NCBI GenBank assembly: GCA_963779805.1
Contig: CAVZZN010000003.1
Location: 496,001-560,000 of the forward strand
DNA from: CAIWHR01 sp963779805
Lineage (GTDB): Bacteria; Pseudomonadota; Gammaproteobacteria; Burkholderiales; Casimicrobiaceae
Reading direction: 5' to 3'
DNA: 64,000 bases
This document shows positions 10,208 through 19,447 of the stretch, one piece after another; position 1 is the first letter of the stretch; each line of letters opens with the position of its first letter. The notes under the pieces are model-generated. The model had not been told where the DNA came from, did no database searches, and saw only the letters and a list, made by a program, of their open reading frames with translations. Position numbers and translations under genes: made by a program.

Positions 10208-10474
10208 CTACCTGCCGGCGGCGCCGCCGGAGCGCCACTGCGCCGGCGTGAGCGTGGTCATCGACAGTGCGTGGATCTCCGCGCGCATGCGCTCGCCCAG
10301 GGCGGCGTACACGAGCTGATGCTGCTTCACCTTCGAGAGCCCGTCGAAGGCGCTGCTCACGACGAGCGCCTGGAAGTGATGGCCGTCGCCGCGCACCTCG
10401 ACGTGCTCGCACGCGAGCCCCTCGACGATGGACTGGCGGATCGATTCGGGCGTGACGGGCGGAGTGTCGTGCAT
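10208..10474 (-). CDS. ibaG: BolA-family protein, IbaG type
   Basis: Small 88-residue BolA/IbaG protein; relatives bind [2Fe-2S] clusters with monothiol glutaredoxins. Visible family features are VEVRGDGHHFQALVVSSAF, the conserved His region, then KVKQHQLVYAALGERMRAEIHALSMTTLTP. The ibaG-murA neighbourhood is the standard proteobacterial one. The ATG at 10474 gives the normal family length. Confidence 0.92.
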   Translation of the reverse strand: MHDTPPVTPESIRQSIVEGLACEHVEVRGDGHHFQALVVSSAFDGLSKVKQHQLVYAALGERMRAEIHALSMTTLTPAQWRSGGAAGR

Positions 10475-10539
10475 GGCAGGAGAAAGCGAGCAGATGAAAC
10501 CCGGGAGCGCCGGGCCGATGCGATCAGGGCCTGTCGAAC

Positions 10540-11346
10540 CTAGTGCCGGAGCTTCCAGCCGCGCTCGAGCAGCGCGAGGGCGACGAGCGAGAGCGCGACC
10601 GCGCACATCGCGACGATGCCGAGCGAGAGCACCGGAGGCACGTCCGAGAGGCCGAAAAAGCCGTAGCGGAACCCGTCGATCATATAGAAGAACGGGTTGA
10701 AATGCGACAGCTTCTGCCAGAACGGCGGCAGCGAGTGGATCGAGTAGAACACGCCCGACAGGAACGTGAGCGGCACGATGATGAAGTTCTGGAACGCCGC
10801 GAGCTGGTCGAACTTGTCGGCCCAGATCCCGGCGACGAGCCCCATCGTGCCCAGGATGCTGCTCCCGAGCAGCACGAACGCGAGCGCCCAGAACGGATGC
10901 GGCATGACCACGATCGTCGGCGTGAACAGGAGCGTCACCGCGAAGACGCCGAGGCCGACCACGAGACCGCGGGCCATCGCACCGAGCACGTACGCGATGT
11001 ACAGGTCGACGGGCGACAGCGGCGGGAGCAGCACGAAGATCAGGTTGCCCGTGACCTTGGACTGGATGAGCGAGGACGAGCTGTTGGCGAAGCTGTTCTG
11101 CAGCACCGACATCATCACGAGGCCGGGGACGAGAAACGAGGTGTACGTCACGCGCCCGTCGTACACCGACACGCGCGACTCGAGCACGTGCGAGAAGATG
11201 AGCAGGTACAGGAGCGAGGTGAGCACCGGGGCGAGGATGGTCTGGAACGACACCTTCCAGAAGCGCAGCAGCTCCTTGTAGAGCAGCGTCGGCCAGCCCG
11301 GCCCGGCCGCGAAGCCCGGGTCGTCGATATGCGGAATCGGGCTCAC
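10540..11346 (-). CDS. ABC-2 type exporter permease, YadH-like
   Basis: Membrane component of a two-gene ABC exporter. The 268-residue product has an N-terminal cytoplasmic segment with WPTLLYKELLRFWKV, then about six hydrophobic spans (for example LTSLLYLLIFSHVL and ALSLVALALLERGW at the end). The ABC-2 signature region reads PLTFLSGVFYSIHSLPPFWQ. The likely start is GTG at 11346, which overlaps the ATPase stop by 4 bases (GTGA). Position between mla genes and ibaG is typical of betaproteobacteria; the substrate is unknown. Confidence 0.88.
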   Translation of the reverse strand: MSPIPHIDDPGFAAGPGWPTLLYKELLRFWKVSFQTILAPVLTSLLYLLIFSHVLESRVSVYDGRVTYTSFLVPGLVMMSVLQNSFANSSSSLIQSKVTGNLIFVLLPPLSPVDLYIAYVLGAMARGLVVGLGVFAVTLLFTPTIVVMPHPFWALAFVLLGSSILGTMGLVAGIWADKFDQLAAFQNFIIVPLTFLSGVFYSIHSLPPFWQKLSHFNPFFYMIDGFRYGFFGLSDVPPVLSLGIVAMCAVALSLVALALLERGWKLRH

Positions 11347-12326
11347 GTCCGGGGTGCGTCCGGGGTGGCCGAGAGGCGAGCCGCAGGACAAGCGCCGATC
11401 GCAGGCGCGGACCGCGGAGCCCGATCCGCGCTGCCGCTGCGCATGATGCGCAGGAACACCTGCTCGAGATCGGTTTCCTGCAGCGCGAGCTCGACGATGT
11501 CGATGCGCTCCTCGCGCAGCGCGGCGAGCAGGCCCTCGAGCTGCGCATAGCGCTCGAGCCCGAGGAAATGCACGCCTCCTTCCTGCCGCAGCACCCGCGT
11601 CGACCAGGACGCCGGCACGCGCGCAGCGACGAGACGCACCGTCAAGCCGGCGAATTGCGAGAGCAGGTTGCGCTTGGTGTCGAGCGCCACGACGCGCCCG
11701 GCCTTGAGCATTGCGATGCGGCCGCACAGCGCCTCGGCTTCCTCGAGGTAATGCGTCGTGAGGATGATCGTGTGGCCGTCGCCGTTGAGCTTGCGGATGA
11801 ACGCCCACAGGCTTTGGCGCAGCTCGACGTCGACCCCCGCCGTCGGCTCGTCGAGCACGATCACGGGCGGCTTGTGCACCAGCGCCTGCCCGACGAGCAC
11901 GCGCCGCTTCATGCCGCCGGAGAGCGAGCGCATGTTGGCGTCGGCCTTGGTCGTGAGATCGAGGTGCGCGAGGATCTCGTCGATCCAGTCGTCGACGCGG
12001 CGCAGGCCGAAGTAGCCCGCCTGGATGCGCAGGGTCTCGCGCACCGTGAAGAACGGATCGAACACGAGCTCCTGCGGCACGACGCCCAGGGCGCGGCGCG
12101 CCCGACGGTAATCGGTGACTACGTCGTGGCCCAGGATGCGCACGGAGCCGGAATCGGCGCGGGTCAGGCCCGCGAGGATCGAGATGAGGGTCGTCTTGCC
12201 CGCGCCGTTCGGCCCGAGCAGGCCGAAGAACTCGCCTTCGTGGACGGTGAGGTCGACGCCCGCCAGCGCCTGCACCGCGCCGAAGCGGCGGGCGACGCGC
12301 ACGGCCTCGACGGCAGGGGTGGGCAT
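11343..12326 (-). CDS. ABC exporter ATPase, YadG-like
   Basis: Cytoplasmic ATPase partner of the permease it overlaps. The 327 residues contain Walker A (GPNGAGKTT), signature SLSGGMKRR, Walker B VIVLDEPTAGVD and switch histidine LTTHYLEEAE, followed by a C-terminal regulatory region of about 100 residues. The tail after EQVFLRIMRSGS is rich in Ala/Arg/Pro and is not conserved in relatives I know. Start at the ATG at 12326, shortly downstream of mlaB. Confidence 0.9.
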   Translation of the reverse strand: MPTPAVEAVRVARRFGAVQALAGVDLTVHEGEFFGLLGPNGAGKTTLISILAGLTRADSGSVRILGHDVVTDYRRARRALGVVPQELVFDPFFTVRETLRIQAGYFGLRRVDDWIDEILAHLDLTTKADANMRSLSGGMKRRVLVGQALVHKPPVIVLDEPTAGVDVELRQSLWAFIRKLNGDGHTIILTTHYLEEAEALCGRIAMLKAGRVVALDTKRNLLSQFAGLTVRLVAARVPASWSTRVLRQEGGVHFLGLERYAQLEGLLAALREERIDIVELALQETDLEQVFLRIMRSGSADRAPRSAPAIGACPAARLSATPDAPRT

Positions 12327-12355
12327 CCGATGCGGTGGCGAGGGGGTGCGCAGGC

Positions 12356-12661
12356 TCAGGCGGCGAGCAGGTCCTCGACCCCGTACAGATCGGTGAGGGT
12401 GTGCAGCGACGGCGTGATGTTCACGAAATCGAGGGTCTTGCCCTCCGCGAGCGCGCGGCGCTTGATGGCGAGCAGCACCGCGACCGCGGCGGAGTCCACC
12501 GGATGCAGCGCGACGCAATCGATGACGCCGGAGCTCGGCAGGGCCATCGCGCGCGAGCTCTCGAGCACGCCGGCCGCGTTGGCAAACGTCACCGGCCCGG
12601 TGGAGATCCAGCGCGTGCCGTCCTCCACAAGGCAGAAGCCGCCGGCCGACTCGGCGCTCAT
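12356..12661 (-). CDS. mlaB: MlaB, STAS-domain subunit of the phospholipid transporter
   Basis: Cytoplasmic STAS protein that supports assembly and activity of the MlaFE ATPase complex in retrograde phospholipid transport. The 101-residue product shows the STAS pattern: WISTGPVTFANAAGVLESS, then GVIDCVALHPVDSAAVAVLL, where the usual D-S-A-G loop reads VDSAA, and a C-terminal helix around LHTLTDLYGVEDLLAA. Its start overlaps the stop of a 29-codon ORF by 4 bases, so it is probably translated by coupling. Identification rests mainly on fold pattern and operon position. Confidence 0.85.
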   Translation of the reverse strand: MSAESAGGFCLVEDGTRWISTGPVTFANAAGVLESSRAMALPSSGVIDCVALHPVDSAAVAVLLAIKRRALAEGKTLDFVNITPSLHTLTDLYGVEDLLAA

Positions 12662-12747
12662 TCAGTGCCCTCCCCCGAGGCTGGCACGCTGCGAGCGCCT
12701 TGGGACGGCCCGGCGGCGCTCAAGTACCCTCCCCCGGCGGCGCTCAT
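12658..12747 (-). CDS. 29-residue linking ORF between mlaC and mlaB
   Basis: A short ORF whose ATG (12747) overlaps the mlaC stop (ATGA) and whose stop (12658-12660) overlaps the mlaB start (again ATGA). It would pass ribosomes from mlaC to mlaB without a gap. The product starts MSAAGGGYLSAAGPSQ. Its DNA holds two imperfect copies of GGGGGAGGGYACT followed by TGAGCGCCG, and its first residues resemble the MlaB start (MSAESAGG), so it may have arisen by duplication of the mlaB start region. No function is claimed; it may be only a coupling device. Confidence 0.4.
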   Translation of the reverse strand: MSAAGGGYLSAAGPSQGARSVPASGEGTE

Positions 12748-13382
12748 TTCGCGTTGGCGCCGCGGTTCTTGTCGGCGAGCGCCTTGATGAGGCCGTCGAC
12801 CCCGGAGGTCTGGATGGTGTTGTTGAACTCGTCGCGATAGTTGGTCACGAGGCTCACGCCGCCGACGACGACGTCGTACGCCTTCCATCCGGAAGGAGTC
12901 TTCTCCATGCTGTAGTCCATCGGAATCGGCTGGCCGCCCGCTTTGTGGACTTCGGTGCGGACCGTGACGTCGGTGTCCGACGGATTGGCGCGCAGCGGCT
13001 TGTAGGTGATCGTCTCGTTGCGATACTGGTTGAGCGCGCCCGAATACGTGCGCACGAGCAGCGTGCGGAACTCGTCGACGAGGCCCTTGCGCTGGTCCGG
13101 ATTCGCCTGCCGCCAGTTGCGTCCCATCGCGAGCGCGGTCATGCGCTCGAAGTCGAAGTTCGGCAGCAGCTTGGACTCGATCACCTCGCGGATGCGCGCC
13201 TGGTTGCCGGCCTGGATCTGAGGGTCCCCCTTGATCGTCTGCAGCACGTCCTGCGACACGCGCTTCACCAGCGCATCGGGCGCTTCCTGCGCCGACGCGG
13301 CGCCGGCGGTCAGGAGGAAGAAGGCGAAGAGCCCGAGCACGCGCGCGAGGAACGCCGATAGGCACACCGGTTGTCGGATCAT
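12744..13382 (-). CDS. mlaC: MlaC, periplasmic phospholipid-binding protein
   Basis: Shuttles phospholipid across the periplasm between outer-membrane MlaA and the inner-membrane MlaFEDB complex. The 212-residue protein has a signal peptide (LGLFAFFLLTAGAASAQ, cleavage after AQ likely), then the Tol-Tol-Ttg2 family body: LLPNFDFERMTALAMGRNWR, DEFRTLLVRTYSGAL, PIPMDYSMEKTPSGWKAYDV and GVSLVTNYRDEFNN. Its ATG overlaps the mlaA stop by 4 bases. Confidence 0.95.
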   Translation of the reverse strand: MIRQPVCLSAFLARVLGLFAFFLLTAGAASAQEAPDALVKRVSQDVLQTIKGDPQIQAGNQARIREVIESKLLPNFDFERMTALAMGRNWRQANPDQRKGLVDEFRTLLVRTYSGALNQYRNETITYKPLRANPSDTDVTVRTEVHKAGGQPIPMDYSMEKTPSGWKAYDVVVGGVSLVTNYRDEFNNTIQTSGVDGLIKALADKNRGANAK

Positions 13383-14107
13383 GGCTTGTCGTCCTGCTCC
13401 GGCGGCACCTTGCCGTCGAAGATGAGGTAACGCCGGCGCTGCATGTAGGCGTTGCGGATGAAGGTATAACGGTCGAGGGCGGCCGTTTCGATGACACTGA
13501 GCGCATCGCCGGCCTGGTACCGGATGTCGACCGCCCCGACGCCGTACAGGGAGTTGCGCAGCGGCACGTCGGGGATGTAGCCGACCGGGCCCAAATAGAT
13601 GCGGATCCCGAGCCCGGTCGCATCGCGGAAGTTCGACGGCCCGAGCAGCGGGATGAAGAGGTACGGCCCGGGCCCGATGCCCCACACGGCGAGCGTCTGG
13701 CCGAAGTCCTCGTTGCCGCGCTCGATGTCGGCACCCGATGCGACGTCGAAGATGCCGCCGAAGCCGAAGCCGGTGTTGAGCAGGACGCGCGCGAGGTCGT
13801 CGCCCAGCTTGTCGGGCTTGCCCTGGAGGGCATCGTTCAGCGCCGAGAACGCGTCGTCGATGTTGTTGAACACGTTCGACACGCCGACGCGCACGAGGCG
13901 CGGCACGACGGCCGTGTACACGTCGACCACCGGCTTCATCACGAACTTGTCCGCCGTCTCGTGCACCGCGAACAACCCGCGGTTCATCGGCTCGAGCGGA
14001 TCGCTGGCGCTACGCGTCGGCGCGGCCGCACATCCCCCGAGCAGCAGGCCGAAGGCGACGAGCGCTGCGCCGGCGCACGCCCTGGCGATTGCCGTCGACG
14101 CGCTCAT
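13379..14107 (-). CDS. mlaA: MlaA/VacJ outer-membrane lipoprotein
   Basis: Outer-membrane lipoprotein that removes mislocalised phospholipids from the outer leaflet. The 242-residue protein has a lipoprotein signal with lipobox LLGGC and the VacJ signature DPLEPMNRGLFAVHE, followed by NVFNNIDDAFSALNDALQGK and GPYLFIPLLGPSNFRDATG. The order mlaF-E-D-A-C-B, with mlaA inside the operon, is common in betaproteobacteria, whereas in E. coli mlaA is separate. Both ends overlap neighbours by 4 bases. Confidence 0.96.
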   Translation of the reverse strand: MSASTAIARACAGAALVAFGLLLGGCAAAPTRSASDPLEPMNRGLFAVHETADKFVMKPVVDVYTAVVPRLVRVGVSNVFNNIDDAFSALNDALQGKPDKLGDDLARVLLNTGFGFGGIFDVASGADIERGNEDFGQTLAVWGIGPGPYLFIPLLGPSNFRDATGLGIRIYLGPVGYIPDVPLRNSLYGVGAVDIRYQAGDALSVIETAALDRYTFIRNAYMQRRRYLIFDGKVPPEQDDKP

Positions 14108-14568
14108 TTGCCGCCCTCCGCCGCCTTCGAGAACAGGAACTGCCCGATCAGCTTCTCCAGCACGACCGCCGACTGCGTCTTGCCGATGCGACCGCCGTCC
14201 GCGAGCATCTTCGTGTCGCCGCCCGCGTCGAGGCCCACGTAGACCTCGCCGAGCAGGCCCGAGGTGAGGATGGACGCGATCGTGTCGGTGGTGAACTGGT
14301 AGCCGTTGTCGATCTTCATGGTGACGAGCGCCTGGTAGGTCTTCGGGTCGAGCTTGATCGATTCCACCCGTCCCACCGTGACCCCGGCGGCCTTCACGGG
14401 GGCCCGCAGCTTGAGACCGCCGATGTTGTCGAAGTTCGCCTCGATCCGGTAACCCGGCGTCGATCCGACCGACGTGAGGTTGCCGACCTTCAGCGCGAGG
14501 AAGATCACCGCACCGATGCCGACCGTCACGAAGATGCCAACCCAGAGATCTATCGTTGTTCTGTTCAT
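14104..14568 (-). CDS. mlaD: MlaD, MCE-domain protein
   Basis: Inner-membrane-anchored periplasmic protein that forms a hexameric ring on MlaFE and binds phospholipid. The 154 residues comprise one N-terminal membrane span (TIDLWVGIFVTVGIGAVIFL) and a single MCE domain: YRIEANFDNIGGLKLRAPVK, AGVTVGRVESI, and ILTSGLLGEVYVGLDAGGD. Length matches the one-MCE type. Confidence 0.96.
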   Translation of the reverse strand: MNRTTIDLWVGIFVTVGIGAVIFLALKVGNLTSVGSTPGYRIEANFDNIGGLKLRAPVKAAGVTVGRVESIKLDPKTYQALVTMKIDNGYQFTTDTIASILTSGLLGEVYVGLDAGGDTKMLADGGRIGKTQSAVVLEKLIGQFLFSKAAEGGK

Positions 14569-15377
14569 ACCCCTAGCCCACGGAACATGAAGACGGTGAG
14601 CACGAAGTCGAGCGCGAGGATCACGAGCGAGGACGCGACCACCGTCTTGGTCGTGGCTCTCGACACGCCCTCGGCGGTCGGGTTGGCCACGTAGCCCTCG
14701 AACACGGCGATGAGGCTCACCGCCGTGCCGAACACGAAACTCTTGATAATGCCATTGAGCACGTCGTAGCGGAAATCCACGCCCGCCTGCATGTTGCCCC
14801 AGAAGGCGCCCGGGTCGATCCCGATGAGCTTCACGCCCACGAGATACGCACCGAAGATGCCGAGCGTGGAAAAGAGCGCGGCAAGCAGCGGCATGGCGAT
14901 GAAGCCGCCCCAGAAGCGCGGCGCCACCACGCGCGCCAGCGGATCGACGGCCATCATCTCCATCGCCGAGAGCTGCTCGGTGGCTTTCATCAGGCCGATT
15001 TCCGCGGTGATGGCGCTTCCGGCACGGCTCGCGAAGAGCAGACCCGAGACCACCGGCCCGAGTTCCCGGACGAGCGACAGCGCCACCAGGATCCCCAGCG
15101 ATTCGTCCGCGCCGTACCGGATCAGCACGTCGTAGCCCTGCAGTGCGAGCACCATCCCGACGAACAGGCCCGACACCAGGATGATGATGAGCGAGAGCAC
15201 GCCCGCGAAGTAGATCTCGCGCAGCGTGAGATGCAGCCGGCGAAACGCGTCCGGCGAGTGTCGCAAGACGGCGACGAAAAAGCGCGACGCGTAACCCAGG
15301 CGCGCGATCATCGCGACCGTGCCGCTGCCGAGCCGGCGCAGCAGATTGACGACGCCGCCGAGCGCTGCGCTAGCCAT
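14565..15377 (-). CDS. mlaE: MlaE permease
   Basis: Inner-membrane permease of the Mla transporter. Features include LREIYFAGVLSLIIILVSGL, VRELGPVVSGLLFASRAGSA, the coupling region EIGLMKATEQLSAMEMM, and several hydrophobic spans to the C-terminus. I chose ATG 15377 (MASAALGG, 270 residues) because it gives the normal family length; an in-frame upstream ATG at 15446 would add 23 residues that overlap mlaF and look unlike the family. It overlaps mlaF by 8 bases and mlaD by 4. Confidence 0.94.
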   Translation of the reverse strand: MASAALGGVVNLLRRLGSGTVAMIARLGYASRFFVAVLRHSPDAFRRLHLTLREIYFAGVLSLIIILVSGLFVGMVLALQGYDVLIRYGADESLGILVALSLVRELGPVVSGLLFASRAGSAITAEIGLMKATEQLSAMEMMAVDPLARVVAPRFWGGFIAMPLLAALFSTLGIFGAYLVGVKLIGIDPGAFWGNMQAGVDFRYDVLNGIIKSFVFGTAVSLIAVFEGYVANPTAEGVSRATTKTVVASSLVILALDFVLTVFMFRGLGV

Positions 15378-16266
15378 CGGCGAACAGGTCCGTGCGGTAG
15401 TCGCCGGCCGGATAGTGGAACGGCACCGGGCCGTCGGCTTCGCCATCGACGAACTGGCGCACGTACGATTCGGTCGACGTGCGAATCTCCTGCGGCGTGC
15501 CCTGCGCCACGATGCGGCCCTCGGAGACGAAGTAGAGGTAGTCCACGATCTTCAGCGACTCGTAGACATCGTGCGTGACCACGACGGAGGTCACGCCCAG
15601 GGCATCGTTGAGGCGGCGGATGAGCTGGCCGACCACACCGAGCGAGATCGGGTCGAGGCCGGCGAACGGCTCGTCGTACATCACGAGCATCGGATCGAGC
15701 GCGATCGCACGCGCGAGCGCGACGCGACGCGCCATGCCGCCCGAAAGCTCCGAGGGCTTGAACTGCGCCGTGCCGCGGAGTCCGACCGCGTGCAGCTTCA
15801 TCAGCACGAGATCGCGGATGAGCTCCTCGGGCAGATCGGTGTGCTCGCGCAGCGCGAAGGCGATGTTCTCGTACACCGTCATGTCGGTGAAGAGCGCTCC
15901 GAACTGGAACAGCATGCCGATCTGGCGTCGCAGCGCGAACAAGCCCTCGCGGTCGAGGTCGGGCACCGATTTCCCCGCGACCGTCACCCGGCCCGAGCGC
16001 GGCTTCAACTGTCCGCCGATGAGACGCAGGATCGTCGTCTTGCCCGAGCCCGAGCCGCCCATGATGGCGACGACCTTGCCGCGCGGAATGCGCATCGAGA
16101 TGCCCGACAGCACCGTGCGCACGTCGTAGCCGAACGTGACGTTGTCCAGTTCGACGGCAATATCGGGGCTGGCGGCTGCGGCAGCGGCCGGGGCTTCGGC
16201 TGGGAGCACGTAGGAACGAGGTCGGACGAGGGTCTTTGATTGTAGCCGGTCGCGCGCAAGGCTCAC
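15370..16266 (-). CDS. mlaF: MlaF, ATPase of the phospholipid transporter
   Basis: ATP-binding subunit driving the Mla system. It contains Walker A GGSGSGKTT, the Q-loop LFQFGALFTDMTVYENIAF, signature ELSGGMARRVALARA, Walker B VMYDEPFAGLDP and VTHDVYESLKIVDY. The 298-residue frame has about 35 non-conserved residues before IAVELDNVTFGYD; a GTG at 16209 would give a shorter, more typical start, so the true start is uncertain. This is the first gene of the mla operon; the antiporter gene ends 42 bases upstream. Confidence 0.95.
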   Translation of the reverse strand: MSLARDRLQSKTLVRPRSYVLPAEAPAAAAAASPDIAVELDNVTFGYDVRTVLSGISMRIPRGKVVAIMGGSGSGKTTILRLIGGQLKPRSGRVTVAGKSVPDLDREGLFALRRQIGMLFQFGALFTDMTVYENIAFALREHTDLPEELIRDLVLMKLHAVGLRGTAQFKPSELSGGMARRVALARAIALDPMLVMYDEPFAGLDPISLGVVGQLIRRLNDALGVTSVVVTHDVYESLKIVDYLYFVSEGRIVAQGTPQEIRTSTESYVRQFVDGEADGPVPFHYPAGDYRTDLFADG

Positions 16267-16308
16267 AATGACCAGCGGTCAGTTAGGTCGCCGTCCGGCA
16301 GCGGGACG

Positions 16309-18271
16309 TCAGCCCTGCAGCAGCCGCTCTTCCGCCATCGCGAGCTGCTCGGGCCGCCCGAGCAGCACCAGCACGTCGCCGGCGGCGAGCACGGCCGCCG
16401 GATCGGGAGGCAACAGCCGCGAGCCCGGCCGCCGCACGCCGGTCACCTCGACCCCTTCGAGGCCCAGCTCGGAAAGCGAGCGGCCCACCGCTCGCGCACG
16501 CTCGGGCAGCAACACCGAGTGCAGCCGCGGCTGCAGGTTCTCGGCGGCATCCGCGACGTCGCTCGCGCCGTGGTAGAACCCGCGGAACAGCTGATAGCGC
16601 TGCTCGCGCACCTGCCGGATGCGCGCGAGCACCTTCGCGAGCGGCACGCCCATCAGCAGCAGCGAGTGCGAGGCGAGCATGAGGCTGCCCTCGAGCACCT
16701 CGGGCACCACTTCCGTCGCGCCGGCATCGAGCAGGCGATCGATCTCGGCATCGTCCACCGTGCGCACGATCACCGGCAGGTCGGGTCGCAACGAACGCAC
16801 GTGATGCAGGATGCGCAGCGCGGTGGGCGTGTCCGCGAACGTGATGGCGAGGGCGCGCGCCTTCGCGATGCCGGCCGCGATCAGCGCCTCGCGGCGGCCG
16901 GCGTCCGCGTACACCACCGCGCCCGAGCTGCCGGCCGCTTCGCGCACGCGCTGCGGATCGGCATCGAGCGCCAGATACGAGATGTCCTCCTGCTCGAGCA
17001 GGCGCGCGAGATTCTGGCCGCTGCGACCGTAGCCGCACACGACGACGTGATCCTGACGCGCCATGCGCGTGGCGGCGATCTGCGTCACCTGCGCCGCACG
17101 CGCGAGCCAGTCGTTGGCGGTCACCCGGCGCACCATCGGCTCGGCGAACTGGATGACCACGGGCGCCGCGAGCATCGACAGCACCATCGCGGCGAGCATG
17201 ACCTGCGCGGGCACCCCGCCGACGAGGCCGCTCTGTGTCGCGACCGCGAGCAGCACGAGCGAGAACTCGCCGGCCTGCGCGAGATAGAAGCCGGTGCGCC
17301 ACGCCGTGGCGGGCGGCGCGCCGAATGCGCGCGACAACGCCACCACGACGAGAAGCTTCGCGAGCATCGGCCCCGCCAGCAGCACGAGCACCCACGGCCA
17401 GTGCCGCCCGACGACGGCGAGATCGAGGGTCATGCCCACGGTCACGAAGAACAGTCCCAGCAGCACGTCGCGGAAGGGCTTGATGTCCTCTTCGACCTGA
17501 TACCGGTACTCCGTTTCGGCGATGAGCATGCCCGCGAGAAACGCGCCAAGCGCGAGCGAAAGCCCCGCGACCTGCGTCGCGGCAGCGAGGCCGAGCGTGA
17601 TCAGCAGCACGTTGAGCATGAACAGCTCCGACGAGCGCTGGCGCGCGATCACGTGGAACCAGCCGCGCATCGGCCGCTGTCCGGCATAGAGGATCAGCGC
17701 GAGCACGACGGCCGCCTTGAGCGCCGCATACGCCGAGTGCGCTCGCGAGCTCCTTGCCCGTCGCCGTGAGCGACGGGAGCACGATCAGGAACGCGATCAC
17801 CGCGAGGTCCTGGAACAGCAGGATCCCCATGACGTCGCGGCCGTGCAGCGTCGCGACTTCCATCCGCTCGACGAGCATGCGCGACACGATCGCGGTCGAG
17901 CTCATCGCGAGCGTGCTGCCGAGCGCGAGCCCCGTCTGCCACGACAATCCGAGCAACGGCAACGCCACCGTCGCGAGCGCCACCGTGATCGCGACCTGCG
18001 CGAAACCGAGCCCGAACACCGCGCGGCGCATGGCCGAGAGCTGCGGCAGGCTGAACTCCAGCCCGACGGAGAACATGAGGAACACGATCCCGAACTCGCC
18101 GAGATAGCGCGTCTGCTCGCTGTCCGGCACCCATGCAAGACCGTGCGGTCCGACGGCCATGCCGACGAGCAGATAACCGAGGATCGGCGGCAAGCGGATG
18201 AGCCGGCACACCACCACCACGACGACAGCCGCGCCGAGCAGGATCAGGATGAGTTGCAGGGTGGGCGGCAT
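16309..18271 (-). CDS. KefB-type monovalent cation:proton antiporter (one single-base insertion)
   Basis: CPA2-family antiporter with a C-terminal nucleotide-sensing domain. The first frame from 18271 gives the N-terminal spans and LPPILGYLLVGMAVGPHG, GEFGIVFLMFSVGLEFSLPQ and GILLFQDLAVIAFLI. After an extra base near 17731 the second frame gives ILYAGQRP, further spans, a TrkA-N Rossmann domain (DHVVVCGYGRSGQNLARLLE) and a TrkA-C-like end. Corrected length is 653 residues. It is transcribed divergently from kdsD, an arrangement frequent in betaproteobacteria. Ion specificity (K+ or Na+) cannot be read from sequence. Confidence 0.88.
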
Positions 18272-18387
18272 GAGCGGCGGGCGGTGTCCGTCCGAATCTA
18301 GCATGCACCTGCCGGGGCATCATCCGCAGGGCGCGCGCAGGTGCGGCGCGGATGTCTTGCGGCGCCGCGGCCGTCGGGCGCAAGCGT

Positions 18388-18393
18388 TATACT
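18388..18393 (+). promoter_or_regulatory. candidate -10 box before kdsD
   Basis: TATACT stands 10 bases before the kdsD start codon, in the 132-base gap shared with the divergent antiporter gene. No convincing -35 hexamer lies 16-18 bases upstream. If used, the leader would be very short. Confidence 0.3.
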
Positions 18394-18403
18394 CGACTCG
18401 ATC

Positions 18404-19447
18404 ATGGACCTGGCACGCACCGCAGCTGCGCCGTCCGCGACGGCCGTTGCCGGCCCTGCGCGCGCGAGCCCGCTCGACAGCGAGCGCGCGCTCGCGCTCG
18501 CGCGCGACGTGCTCGCCACCGAGGCGCGTGCGATCGACGCGCTGTCCGCGCGCCTCGGCGCTCCCTTCGCGACGGCCGTCACGCTCATCCTCGAGTGCCG
18601 CGGTCGCGTGGTCGTGTCGGGCATCGGCAAGTCGGGCCACATCGCGCGCAAGATCGCGGCGACCCTCGCGTCGACCGGCACGCCGGCGTTCTTCGTGCAT
18701 CCCGCGGAAGCCAATCACGGCGACCTCGGCATGATCACGCCCGACGACATCGTGCTGATGCTGTCCAATTCGGGCGAGACCGACGAGCTCGTGTCGCTCA
18801 CGCCGCATCTGAAGCGCCAGGGCGCGCGCCTGATCGCGCTCACCGGCAACGAGCAATCGTCGCTCGCCCAGGCGGCCGACGTGCACCTCGACGCCGCGGT
18901 CGACGCGGAAGCGTGCCCGCTCGGCCTTGCGCCGACCGCGAGCACCACGGCCGCCCTTGCGCTCGGCGATGCGCTCGCCGTCGCGCTGCTCGATGCGCGC
19001 GGCTTCTCCGTCGAGGACTTCGCGCGCTCGCATCCGGGCGGCTCGCTCGGACGCAAGCTCTTCACGCGCGTGCGCGACATCATGGTCGGCGGCGAGCGCG
19101 TGCCCGCCGTGCCGCAGGGCGCAACGGTCGCAGACGCCGTGCGCGAGATCAGCGCGAAGGGCTTGGGCGTCACGGCAGTGGTCGACGAGGCCGGTCGCGT
19201 CGCGGGCATCTTCACCGACGGCGACTTGCGCCGCTGCATCGGCCGCGTGCAGGACTTCAGCGCGACGCCGGTGACCGCGGTGATGACGCGCTCGCCGCGC
19301 ACGATCGGCGCGCAGAGCCTTGCGATCGATTGCGTGGAGCTGATGGAGCGCGCGCCGAAGGTGATGCAGCTCCTCGTCCTCGACGCCGAAGAGCGCCTCG
19401 CCGGCGTGGTGCACATGCACGACCTCTTCCGCGCCAGGGTGGTATGA
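18404..19447 (+). CDS. kdsD: arabinose-5-phosphate isomerase
   Basis: Interconverts ribulose-5-phosphate and arabinose-5-phosphate, the first step of Kdo synthesis for LPS. The 347-residue protein has an N-terminal SIS domain (VVVSGIGKSGHIARKIAATL, then EANHGDLGMI and MLSNSGETDELV) and two C-terminal CBS domains (VRDIMVGGERVPAV, TAVMTRSPRTI). ATG 18404 is preferred over an upstream in-frame GTG because it gives family length. It heads the kdsDC-lptCAB-rpoN run. Confidence 0.95.
   Translation: MDLARTAAAPSATAVAGPARASPLDSERALALARDVLATEARAIDALSARLGAPFATAVTLILECRGRVVVSGIGKSGHIARKIAATLASTGTPAFFVHPAEANHGDLGMITPDDIVLMLSNSGETDELVSLTPHLKRQGARLIALTGNEQSSLAQAADVHLDAAVDAEACPLGLAPTASTTAALALGDALAVALLDARGFSVEDFARSHPGGSLGRKLFTRVRDIMVGGERVPAVPQGATVADAVREISAKGLGVTAVVDEAGRVAGIFTDGDLRRCIGRVQDFSATPVTAVMTRSPRTIGAQSLAIDCVELMERAPKVMQLLVLDAEERLAGVVHMHDLFRARVV

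Noticed and set aside
10490..10540. GTTCGACAGGCCCTGATC, similar to a common intergenic palindrome half-site
   Set aside because: Only one copy and no inverted partner was found, so nothing can be supported.
16269..16281. TGACC-AGC-GGTCA small palindrome upstream of mlaF
   Set aside because: A 5-bp stem in a GC-rich genome is expected by chance; no second copy or motif match.
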